Shown: one piece after another, positions 11,349-20,998 of the stretch
Layout of the letters: the number at the start of each line of letters is the position of its first letter
How positions within the stretch are numbered: position 1 is the first letter of the stretch
Source: Scilla litardierei
Taxonomy: Eukaryota; Streptophyta; Magnoliopsida; Asparagales; Asparagaceae
DNA length: 64,000 nucleotides
NCBI GenBank assembly: GCA_030789695.1
Contig: CM061142.1
Location: forward strand, 571,135,281 to 571,199,280
Direction: 5' to 3'
Notes under the pieces: model-generated
Seen by the model: only the letters and a program-made list of their open reading frames with translations
Told to the model about the DNA's origin: nothing
Database searches by the model: none
Position numbers and translations under genes: made by a program

Positions 11349-12022
11349 AGCTTCTACTGTTCCATTGGAAGGTTACTCATTCATTTGCAAAATCTCTCAA
11401 GATTTTATTTCCAAAGATTAATGCTCTCAAATCCAAAGCCCTAAGTATTTCCAAATCTTGTTCTCTTGCTCTCCAACCTAGAACCAAAGAGTGATCTTCT
11501 AGGCAATTGGTGCAGTCAAGAGAAAGGGCTTTCTCCTCTCTTTTAAGAGAGTTCTTCAACACACATCACACTCCTCCTTCAAGTTCTACTTCAAGGCATA
11601 GGTGATTGTAAGTGTTGTTTTCATTATCTCATAACATTCGTTATTTGAGTTGTGCTCTCGGTTGTGAGAGTGGTTTGCTTGCTCCCAAGTTGTGGGAGTC
11701 AAGGACATCGATTGTATTCGATTGCACTTGTAGGGTTTCTACAAGTGGGCTTTAAGGAAACCTCAAGTTAGGGTTCTAACTTGAGTATCCGGTGGTATCC
11801 GGGTGGTAGGGACGTAGGATTACCGGGAACAAGTTGGGAGTTGACTTGGGTAATCCGAACCCTTGAAACATCTCTGCGTTTGCATGTGTTTCATTTTGGG
11901 TTGTTTTTCTATTCCGCACTATTTGTTGGATTGCATCTTATTTGGCGTAAATTCCTTTTAAATTTCCATAAACACTATTCAACCCCTCTTCTAGTGTTTT
12001 CCCCATAGACAGTGTCCTTACA

Positions 12023-12249
12023 AAAACTTTTCCAGGGAAATGAAAATTTCAGGAAAAATGAAACTGTTTGGGGAATAAAAATTTCTGGGGAACAGCAGAG
12101 TGCAAACAATTAATGCATTTGAGAGAAAAATTTTAACTTGCACTTAATACTGCAGATCGAGTGCAGCTGCAGATCGAATGATCTCTTCCTCAATGCAGTG
12201 CCCACCGTCTCTTCGATGAATGGTACAACAAGATGAGAATAATTTCCCG
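12023..12249. other. Unassigned DNA between S1 and the 34-bp tandem repeat
   Basis: No ORF, LTR terminus or known motif seen. It may be the older DNA into which both S1 and T4 inserted. Confidence 0.4.
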
Positions 12250-12555
12250 CGTCGAAGGCGTCTGCTAAATTGTTTTACATTAATTTGTTGATCCGTACCG
12301 AAGGCGCCCGTGCAGAATTTGTTGTTCCGTGTCGAAGGGACCTGCGTAGAATTTGTTGTTTGTTTCGTGTCGAAGGCGCCTGCATAAAATTTGTTGTTCC
12401 GTGTCAAAGGCGTATGCGCCGAATTTGTTGTTCTGCCCCGAAGGCATCGCAAAATTTTTTTACGCTAATTTGTTGTTCTGCGCCGAAGGCACCCACACAG
12501 AATTTGTTGTTCTACGCAGAATTTGTTGTTCTGCGCCGAAGGCACCCGCATCGAA
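12250..12555 (+). repeat. Degenerate 34-bp tandem repeat, about 8 units
   Basis: Units start AATTTGTTGTTC and continue with a CGAAGGC-type core. Starts are near 12274, 12316, 12351, 12389, 12423, 12467, 12501 (short) and 12520. Both strands and several frames stay open here because the unit lacks stops, so apparent ORFs are not evidence for a gene. The array ends exactly at the T4 LTR start. Confidence 0.8.
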
Positions 12556-15463
12556 TGTAACGACCCGTATTTTTTCAACACATCAATTTACGTATTAAAC
12601 GTATTTTTAACATTTTAAAATTTCTTTTTAATGATTAGTCAGGAGTTTTATATTAAAACTGATTTCAAAAATTTCCTATAAAAATATTTCGAAGCATTAA
12701 ACTAATTATAGTGTATTTTAGTAAGTTTGGATTTTATCAAAAACCTCTAAATAATCTTGATAAAGTTCATTTTCAATTATTACTGTTTTGGCTTAATGAA
12801 TTAATTTTCTATATAAATATTATCAAAACGTTTTCAAACTTCTACAGTATCATCATATGACCATTTAGGGCTTTCCATTTTAATTTCGTAACTTTCTGAT
12901 AACAAATTGACTTAGAACCAGTAAACCCGCTTTCTAAACGTTTTGACCTAAAACTAGTATCCCCATAGCTCAAACCCCGAAACAGATCTCGTATTCGCGA
13001 TCCTTGTGACGATACGATCCCGTGGGTATGTTTTCAAAAAATTTCGGAGTCGTATACAAAAACGGGGTTGTATCCCTCCGTTTTCACTAATTACATTCAC
13101 TAATGACTTTCACTCTTACTAATCACTTTTACTAAGTTACATTTACCCTTAATTGATACCCTAGATCTAACCCCCTAATTAACCAACCCCCTTTTTAGAT
13201 TAGATCCAACATCTCAACCATCCCCTTAAATATTTTTGTCTCATATAATGACTAAGTTTTAATTACCTTTTTTTATATGTTAACTATATCCTTTCATCTA
13301 TAACCTATATATATAAGAACCCCCCTTGCTTTCATTTTCAGCAAACCCAAGGCGAAACTGAAGCCGCTATCTTCAAACTCTCTCCCTATTTTCGTTCTTA
13401 ACTCAACCCAAACCGAGTAATCTTTATCTCCCTCGCTCTCCATTCTCTATCTCCTTCATCAACCGAACCCATCTCATTCACAAACCCTCTCCCCGTTTAA
13501 ATCTCTCTCTCCCGCTCTTGGACCTCTCTCAGCCCCTCCTCTCTCTCTCTCTCTCTCTCATTCTCTTCCCTCCGTTGGTGCCATCACCTCCCTAGCCCCG
13601 AACCCACGCCCTCGCCGCTCCGACCATCCACCGAAGCCCCCAAGCTCTCCGGCATTTCCCCACTCCCACACAGACCCACCGGAACCCCGCCCTCCACCTC
13701 AGCGTCGCCACAGCGCCACCGAAGCCCATTGCCACCGCCTCTACCACCGTCCCTGCCCTCTACAGCTCTGTCGACGTCCCCAGATGCATGCAGCGAAGGC
13801 AACACCCGTGGTGATGCCGCGCTGACCACCCCACCTCCCTCGCATCCGCCTCGCATTCTCCGACGAAGCAACAAGATCGTCGTCGCCACCCTTCGCCGTC
13901 CCCGCCGAGTGCCGATTAACCCTGAGCTCCGACGCCGCCTTCCCTCCTTCAAAGCTCCGCTCCGTCCACCATGAACCCCCACAGCAACCTCACCACAGTC
14001 CACTCTAACGAGCAACCCACGGCCACCGCCCAGTTCCACCGCCCTTCCAACTGCCGCTGTGGCTTCGCCGCGGCGTCGACAGACACGCCCCCCTCTCGCC
14101 TGCAACGAAGCGAGGTGAGCGTTATAACATAATTTTTAAAACAAATTATGTATTTATACGTATTTACACGTATTTTGATGATTAGATTATTTGGGTTTTT
14201 GATAAATAATTGATAAGTAATTATATACAAATCAGAAAATTATAAGACCAGCTCCAGAAAATCAGAAATGATATTCTGGATTCAATGGGCTAGTTTCATC
14301 TCAATCCGACGCTTAGATTTTCAAGAATAAAATTTTAAGCCATAATTTTAAATACGTATTTTCAATTTAAAATTTGTAACTTCTTATTTTCACGTACACT
14401 GATGCGTGATAAAAATATATGTTACCGTAATCTTCGAGACGGTCGTTTTGACTGCTCACTCGTACAATTCTGATATGAATTGCATCCAGAATAAATTATT
14501 GAATAATTACGTTACTTAAGTAAAACTAGTTTTTAAATTAATTTTTGAGCTTCTAAAAATTATAAAAATTAAAAGAAACTTCTGAAAAATATTTCCTTTT
14601 GCGGTGAAATTATATTCTTTATTTTCAGCCTATATAAAATTTTAGAACATTTTCGACACCGTTTCAACCAGTTTTAAAAATCAAAACGACCAATTAATTA
14701 AATAGAAATTAGTGTAGCTATTAACTAATGACTTCTTGTGTTTACAGGTACCAATCCTCGTGCATCAGTTCCTCTACCTCCAACCTCGTCTTACTATGAC
14801 GATCTCGATAGCGTAAGTCATGACAGATTCTAGATTTAGAAAATCAGATAATGTATTTGTACGAACTCGTAAAACATCACCTATAGCCTCAGAACGGATA
14901 TTCGACTTGAACCGAACTAGAGACCTAATCTAATAGGAAAGTAATCAACCAAAGATTACTTTACCAACTTCCAACTTTGGTGGTTATATTACACAACGAT
15001 CAACTTGGGTAAATTGTGTGCTAAACCACACTACCACGTGCTTGAAGGACGGAAGTGACACTTCCAATGTTGGACTTGTCTTTATCCTCTAAACTCTTAG
15101 CATCCACTGTGCTTTGGCACGGTCTGTTTTGGAAAGAGATTCCTACTTTCTGGTTTTCAATAAGAAAGTCAAATAGTTGTCTTGGTTTGACTAGCAACAT
15201 GTGAAACATCATATGGAACATCTTGTGGAACATCCTGTAAAGAACATGTACTTGACACACTAATGGGGTTTGGGGTAAATCATAGTTTGAGAGAGTGCGG
15301 GAGTGACTAGAGTTTATCTACATGCTAGCTGCCTGGGTTTTGGCATCCTGTGTAGCGGCCGGTGTTTCGGCAAACATATATATGCTGCCTTGTCAGCTTC
15401 CTGTCTAGCTGCCTGGGTTTTCGACATTCGTCTGGGTAAGCGCACCCGGGCAAGAGATGAACT
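12556..15463 (+). repeat. T4 5' LTR, left part
   Basis: Starts TGTAACGACCCG; the right part (23742-24364) ends CGGGTCGTTACA, a perfect 12-bp inverted terminus. The LTR is split by T3, whose duplication GAACT is at 15459-15463 and 23742-23746; without T3 the LTR is about 3.5 kb. The U3 part is AT-rich, the TATA box is at 13306-13316, then comes a CT-rich and GC-rich leader (13320-14115) ending in a donor-like GCGAG/GTGAGC. ORFs in the GC-rich leader on either strand look like composition effects. Confidence 0.85.
13306..13316 (+). promoter_or_regulatory. TATA box of T4 LTR
   Basis: TATATATATAA about 750 bp into the LTR, followed by a CT-rich leader as in the other gypsy LTRs here. Confidence 0.65.
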
Positions 15464-15771
15464 TGTCACGCCCCGCTTCCCAGTATACTTGGGAGCGAGA
15501 ACGCGAGCAAGTCCGCTTGTGCTTAAAGCAAAGAAGAGGTACTTATTTTTTTCTCCCTTCTTTGACTTAAGCACAATAAGCGCAATTAGCAAAGGCAGGT
15601 CACTGCACGCGAATATCTCAGAAACAGCACAAATATTTATTACGTTACAATACCAGCGTCCAAAGCAAAGTACACCAACAATTAAGGCCTAGCATGGCCA
15701 TACAATCTACTGAAAAAAACACACCTGAAAATAACAATACAAATAATAAACTGAAATATAAATGTCCCGCT

Positions 15772-15888
15772 CTAGCCTTCCGTAGGGAGGATCTCAGTGT
15801 CCTCGTAAGTCTGACCAGCGGTGTCCACCTCTAAGATGGGATCCTCAAAAGTAGGGTCCTCACGGTACTCTGTCTCTGAACCTAACAT
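15772..15888 (-). CDS. Acidic LTR microORF of T3 (38 aa)
   Basis: ATG at 15888 on the minus strand, TAG at 15774-15772. The peptide starts MLGSETEYRED and ends EILPTEG; it is strongly acidic (Asp/Glu about one third). The start sequence ATGTTAG and the location before the LTR 3' end match the T1 and T2 microORFs, and a VDT..Q motif recalls their VDTGDQS ending. The TTAG could instead be a splice acceptor, making this the second exon of a leader ORF. The 5' LTR copy (about 21297-21410) has lost the start through a small deletion. Function unknown. Confidence 0.5.
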   Translation of the reverse strand: MLGSETEYREDPTFEDPILEVDTAGQTYEDTEILPTEG

Positions 15889-16396
15889 ATATTTCATAAA
15901 ACATTAAAATATATGTCAGCGATAAGCTCGGCAAGATATTTAAAGTAATGAAATGAGGAATAATCAGAAAAGGACAAAAGAGCGTTAGTACACAGTTATG
16001 AATAATAAGTGCAGAAAAGTAAAGTACAAGCATGCATGGGTATTTTTGCAGTTAAAAGTAAAGTAAAACAGTTGTATATTGAGATTTGATTATTTGTGCA
16101 CGTGATAAGTCCATGCCTAGGTAGGTGAAATGTTCTCGATACACCTTATCACCGGTGGTTTTACCGTGACGCTCCACACAATGGCTGCCTCCACCGGAGG
16201 GGCCGTAATCGTGTTTGAGATACACTCACAAACCCTACTGCAATGGACCAACCCCACCCAAAGTGTACCGCCATATACTGGAACATGAGCTAGACTAGTC
16301 ATATGTGACCCTACTGGAGCACGGGCCAGACTAGTCACATAGAACCTGACGGGAGTAGCCAACTCGGCTCTTTGTGTATGTCTATTCATTGACTAA

Positions 16397-16472
16397 GTTT
16401 CACCCCATCTGTATTCGATGGTTTCACCCCATCTGTATTCGATGGTCATCACCCCATCTGTATTCGATGGAC
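16397..16472 (-). repeat. Three tandem hairpin units in T3 3' LTR
   Basis: Three units of about 24 bp each contain CCATC and GATGG arms around a 7-bp loop (TGTATTC). The same triplet occurs in the 5' LTR at 21910-21985. Confidence 0.75.
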
Positions 16473-17633
16473 ATCACATATGTGTTTGCAACATATCGTT
16501 TTTCCAAATTAATTTTATCTTATTAGCATGCGGATAGTAAAAGCGGTCCAATTAAGTTAAAAGGCAACAATCAAAATGAAACATAATATTTGGCTACCAG
16601 AAGTTGACAAGCACATTGAAATCAGATTTAGCGCTAAGTTTGAACAGCCAGATTTGCAATTCATTACTAGAAATACTTGTCTTGATGTGGGTGTGGGTGT
16701 CCAGGTGGTGGTGACGGCACGGATAGATCGGGCTCGGGGCGGCTCCGAAGGCGGTGGCGGTGTCCCCGGGGTGGAGCGGTCGCGGTGATTGGGGTTGAGC
16801 GGCGGCGGAGCGGCGATTAATGCGGTGGCTTCCAGAACGGCGGGTGGCGACGTCCCCAGGGTGGGGCGCCTGAGATGTGGCGAGGCTTGTCGAGATGTGG
16901 TGGCGCGCGCAAGGCGGATCCAGGCGGCGGCGCACAGAGGAGGGGTACGACGAGGCTGCGACTGCGGGTGGTCGAGGAAGGGGGCTTAATTTCTGAAATT
17001 GGGTTGTAATTGGTTGATTTTGGATTTTTTTTTGTTTCGATTTGTTTCTGGATGTTTTTGACTTGGATTGTAAGGGGTTGGATTGCTGATTGATTGTGTG
17101 GAGGAGATGGTGGAGATGTTGGATTGTGGTGGCTGAAGGTGGTGGGTTGCTGCTGGTTGTTGATGTTGTCGTTGCTGGGTTGATGTTCCTGTAGGTTGGT
17201 TTAAGAACGAGAAGGGGAGGAGACAGGTTTAAGGGGGGTGGTTGTGAGGTAGGGGGAATGAATATTGCCGTTGGATCTCACCAAATTGTTGGTGAGGATA
17301 AATGTTGCAGGGTTAGGGTTAGGGTAAGAGTAATTTAGGAAAAGTAATTTAGTAAAAATAAATTAGTTAAAAGTAATAAGCTAATTAGAAATTAACTTTT
17401 AGTTAAAAGTGATTAAAATCATTTAGCAGCAAATAGTAATTAACGTTTTAATTTAAAAACAATTACGATTTAACAGGTTAAAATTTTACGCTATGGTAAA
17501 ACCGAAAGTAACGACGCACTCGCGTCGACGCACGGACGAAAAATCCACTCGGACGAAAATAACCGAATCAATGAAGTAGAAGAAACGTAGGCATACATCA
17601 TTCAAAATACGACTAGGAAAATAGGCCATTACA

Positions 17634-17647
17634 TCCTACCCTCCTTA
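17634..17647 (-). other. T3 polypurine tract
   Basis: On the minus strand TAAGGAGGGTAGGA lies directly before the 3' LTR start TGTAATGG. Confidence 0.8.
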
Positions 17648-17671
17648 GAATAATTCAGTCTCCGGAATTCT

Positions 17672-20131
17672 CTACAGTGTAGTAAAATGGTAGGTGTACC
17701 GTCCTCGTATCTCATCTTCTTGCTCCCAGGTGGATTCTCCTAGCGATTCAGGTCGCCACATCACTCTCACGAGTTTGACGACCTTATTCCTGAGCGCCTT
17801 CTGACGTCGATCAAGAAGCTGAACAGGCTGCTGCTCATAGGTAAGGTCTGGTCGAACCGTGATCTTAGAATGATCGACCACATGAGTAGGATCACTGATA
17901 TAATGACGCAGCTGGGAGACATGGAAAACATTATGTACTCCCTCCAATGATGGCGGTAGAGCTAGACGATAATCCACTTCTCCAACTCGCTCTAACACAT
18001 CAAAGGGTCCAACGAACCTTGGACTGAGCTTGCCTCGCCTTCCAAAATGTATCACTCCTCGATTTGGGGATATTTTCAGGAAAACAAGATCTCTTGGTTG
18101 AAACTCCAAGCGGTGACGCTTGGCATCAGCCAAATGTGTGTACCGGTCTTGTGCAATGTGTAACTTGCATCTGTTGTTACACACTACCCCCACAGTTTCA
18201 ACAATCATCTCTCGGCCCAATAATTCTCGGTCACCAATGCCATCCCAACTCAGCGGGGATCGACACTTCCTTCCATAGAGTGCTACGAATGGGGCCATGC
18301 CGATGCTGGCTTGGTAGTATTGTAGATGATCCTCCCGCGAGCCTTTGAAATCCAACATACAAGCTCGCAACATGTCCTCCAATATCTGGATGGTACGCTC
18401 TGATTGGCCATCCGTCTGCGGGTGATACGTAGTGCTGAAACTCAAACTGGTACCTAAATTGGATTGCAGACTCTCCCAAAACTGGGAAGTAAGTCCAGTG
18501 TCCCGGTCAGAGACGATGCTCACCAGAACTCCATGCAATCGAACAATCTCCTCCATATACTTCTTAGCAAGTATTTCCGTAGATTGTCCCACTCGGAAGG
18601 GTATGAAATGCGCCGATTTGGTTAATCGGTCAATGATCACTCAAATCGCATCATTTTTCTTGGTACTCCGAGGTAGTCCAGTCACGAAATCCATAGTGAT
18701 GTGCTGCCATTTCTACTATGGAATCGGCAGGGGTCGAAGTAGTTCAGCAATGCGATGATGTTCAGCCTTCACTTGTTGACACACAGGCACTTAGCAACAC
18801 TTCGAGCCATGCTTCTCTTCATTCCATGCCACCAAAAGTTCAGACGAAGATCCTTAATGAACCGACTGTAAAAACCCGCCAATCCTAGGAAACTCCTGAT
18901 GTCAGTAGCTGATTGGGGAGTCGGCCAGTTCCTGACTGAAATGACCTTCTCCTGATCAACAGAGATATCGTCTCCTGATACCACATGCCCATGAAAGGCG
19001 ACTCGGTCTAGCCAGAAATCACACTTGCTGAACTTGACGTTTAACCGATGATGTCGCAATGTCTCCAGTACAATTCGCAGATGCTCGACATGCGCTTCTT
19101 CATCCTTCGATTAGACCAAGATGTCGTCGATGAAGATCACCACGAACTATCCAAGAACTCATAGAAGATCAAGTTCATGAGGTTCATGAATACTGCTGGG
19201 GAGTTAGTCACAACGAATGTCATGACTACAAATTCATAGTGTCCACACTTGGTCCTGAATGCCGTCTTCGGGATGTCCTCACTTCTAACCTTCACTTGAT
19301 GATAACCACTTCGGAGATCCAGCTTCGAGAATACTCGCGATCCGCCAAGTTGATCGAAGATGTCGTCAATGCGCGACAGCGGGTACTTGTTCTTTATGGT
19401 TACCTTATTCAATTCTCTGTAGTCCACACACATCCTTCTCGACCCATCTTTCTTCTTGACCAAAAGAACTCGTGCATCCCACAGAGATATGCTGGGATGG
19501 ATCAATTCCTTCTACAATAGATCGTCGAGTTGTTTTCGAAGTTCCTCCAGTTCAGCAGGAGCCATGCGATAAGGAGCCTTCGAAATAGGTTGTGTGTTCG
19601 ACATAAGGTCGATAGTAAATTCCAGAGCTCGATCAGGCGGTAATCCTGAAATATCTTCAGGGAATATGTCTGTAAAGTCTCGAACCACTCTAGGTTTCTC
19701 GGGCTCAACTTGCATCGATGCGATGATTAGTTCGTTCGGCTTGGCCCGAAACTTGGTAGGTCCAAGTGAACGGTCTCCGCTCATGAACACAAACACAGGA
19801 TGATCAGGGATTTCAAATACTTCTTTCTTGTTGTGACAATCGATAGTAGCGTAGAAATTTCCTAACCAATCCATGTCGAATATCGCATCAAAGTTGGACA
19901 TGTCGACTATCATAAAGTCTGCGAACAACTCGTGTCCGCAAATCACTATGGGGCAAGATCGACAGCCAGTAGAAGTCTTCACTACTCCACTCGTAGTAAT
20001 GATGCTCAAGCGATTTGGTAGAGAGTCAACATGAATGGAATGTTTCTATACAAATCCTCGGGATATGAAGCAGTGAGTGGCTCCCGAATCAAAAAGGGAT
20101 AGGGCTAGATGGGAAGCTATCAATACAACAC
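17672..20131 (-). pseudogene. pol: T3 pol: protease, RT, integrase, chromodomain; RNase H deleted
   Basis: Minus strand. Protease motif FDSGAT lies just after the intron (near 20075). RT follows: [16 protein letters not shown] near 19540, [20 protein letters not shown] near 19440, DLRSGY near 19330, FIDDIL near 19130; the codon after ILV is a stop where Tyr is usual. At about 18850 the RT end (LGLAGFYSRFIKD) runs straight into the integrase zinc region ([11 protein letters not shown]), so RNase H is gone. The integrase core and tail are at 18640-17672; the tail has a GPFDVLERVG segment and an ESTWEQEDE chromodomain-like end. An in-frame loss of about 9 residues is seen near 18325 by comparison with T1. 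Stops and frameshifts near 19510, 19135 and 18780. There is no intron in integrase, in contrast to T1 and T2. Confidence 0.88.
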
Positions 20132-20220
20132 CTAGTACATAGGAAAAATCTTAGCTAAAAGATAACTAAGTAACTCATGCATATAATATAAGCATTATAA
20201 AAGAAGGGTTTAAGTAATAC
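20132..20220 (-). other. Intron between gag and protease of T3 (89 bp)
   Basis: On the minus strand the donor TTTCAG/GTATTA is at 20220 and the acceptor TACTAG/GTGTTG at 20132. Joining the ends keeps the frame from gag into the protease through a split Gly codon (phase 1). The intron is AT-rich and has stops. T1 has an intron at the same codon (37103-37219). Confidence 0.7.
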
Positions 20221-20869
20221 CTGAAATCACTTGTCCATCCGTCTTAGCCTCCGCGGCTGTCATGGTGAAAATCTGGCTTCTCAACTAGTTCTGCCTCGCC
20301 AATGCAAACGCCTTCTGTTGTAGAGCCAGAGGTGGTCCATGCTGAGTATGTGTTGGCTTTTTGGTGCGGCGAGTGCAGTCCCTGGTAGCGTGTTCAGATG
20401 CTCCGCATATCAGGCATTGCCTCAGCAACACCCGACAGTCCTTCTTGACATGTCCTTGTCGGTTACAATGGTGGCACTTCATCTGATATCGGTTGTTGAC
20501 TGGAGGTGCGGACCTTTTAAACAGTGCAGTTTGTATTGTTACAAGAGCTTCTTGTTGGTTCTTCAGAATGCTTACTCGCTCCAACTTGGGATGTCTCTTG
20601 AAGTTCATCTACACCCCCGTAGTTACGTGCTGCTCCCAATATTTCCTCATCGGGTGTTAGATCGACAGATGTCCTTGGCGCTTGGGCGTTGTAGATTAAA
20701 CCTTGACTCGACTGGGATGCTCGGTCTTCAGGATCTCCGACCAGATGAGGAGTGAAACGACTGAGCACAGAGAGTAATCGAGTTTGGAGTCCATCATTCC
20801 TCTTACGAGTCCCACGATCTCGTTGTAGGCATCACCATTTCCATTACGAGTGTTGGGTTGGTCTGCCAT
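20221..20869 (-). pseudogene. gag: T3 gag (short, capsid core missing)
   Basis: Minus-strand start MADQPNTRNGNGDAYNE at 20869. After about 40 codons it passes quickly to a Pro/Ser region and two CCHC zinc knuckles, CHHCNRQGHVKKDC and CLICGASEHATRDC (20475-20380). A Tekay Gag has some 200 further residues of capsid before the knuckles, so an internal deletion is inferred. Frame breaks occur near 20770 and 20600 and a TAG near 20284. The start is chosen because it follows the primer-binding region at the expected distance and the MADQ-type opening is plausible. Confidence 0.7.
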
Positions 20870-20969
20870 TCTGCAATCAAACAAAGTAAATACTTGTGTA
20901 CTAGTTTACCTAAACGATCTGGTTAGTAATAATATTTATACTATTTCTGAAGTGTCTCGCAGAGTACAA

Positions 20970-20998
20970 GAGGACCTGCGTGGGCCACCACTAAAACC
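20970..20998 (-). other. T3 putative primer-binding region (unusual)
   Basis: Right after the 5' LTR, the minus strand carries GGTTTTAGTGGTGG and then CCCACGCAGGTCC. The same arrangement follows the T1 and T4 5' LTRs. It is not the initiator-Met motif; I do not recognise the primer. Confidence 0.5.

Larger units (their letters stand above)
1..12022 (+). mobile_element. S1: Sirevirus-type Ty1/copia retrotransposon, 5' LTR cut by window edge
   Basis: Seen: the last 52 bp of an LTR at 1-52 match the end of a full LTR at 10904-12022, so this is one element. Between them are an initiator-Met-type primer-binding site, gag with a CCHC zinc knuckle, a copia-order pol (protease, integrase, reverse transcriptase, RNase H), a long spacer with an extra broken ORF, and several purine tracts before the 3' LTR. 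A long coiled-coil gag tail, an ORF after pol, repeated polypurine tracts and palindromes in the LTR are known Sirevirus (SIRE/Maximus) traits, so I infer that lineage. The copy is dead: gag has stops and a frameshift, a 2.9-kb solo LTR splits it, and protease and integrase have damaged motifs. The 5' target duplication lies outside the window. Confidence 0.93.
10904..12022 (+). repeat. S1 3' LTR
   Basis: Begins TGTTGAGTATTGGAC directly after the polypurine tract and ends TCCTTACA, 1,119 bp. The U3 part carries a CAGTCGACTG palindrome cluster (11097-11252), the TATA box is at 11340-11348, and the end matches 1-52. No clear second copy of a target duplication can be checked because the left flank is outside the window. 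Confidence 0.92.
15464..17633 (-). repeat. T3 3' LTR (2,170 bp; internal deletion)
   Basis: Read on the minus strand it starts TGTAATGGCC after a purine tract and ends GGGCGTGACA. Against the 5' LTR it lacks a block of about 620 bp: around 16715 it jumps between positions matching 22230 and 22852. The lost part includes a purine-rich segment that is likely leader. The LTR also has a short acidic ORF (15772-15888) and a three-unit hairpin repeat (16397-16472). Confidence 0.9.

Noticed and set aside
12250..12555. CRISPR-like array.
   Set aside because: Repeats are adjacent and degenerate with no unique spacers, and the DNA is plant nuclear.
13541..13560. CT microsatellite in the T4 leader as a regulatory site.
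   Set aside because: CT-rich leaders are common in plants and there is no conservation to test within the window.
13584..14105. A 173-aa minus-strand ORF in the T4 LTR leader.
   Set aside because: It is antisense to the LTR transcript in a GC-rich stretch, with Arg/Gly low complexity. No support for a gene.
17305..17330. TTAGGGTTAGGG-like run, similar to the human-type or Asparagales-type telomere repeat.
   Set aside because: Only two to three units, present in both T3 LTRs (also near 23420). It is part of the LTR, not a telomere.
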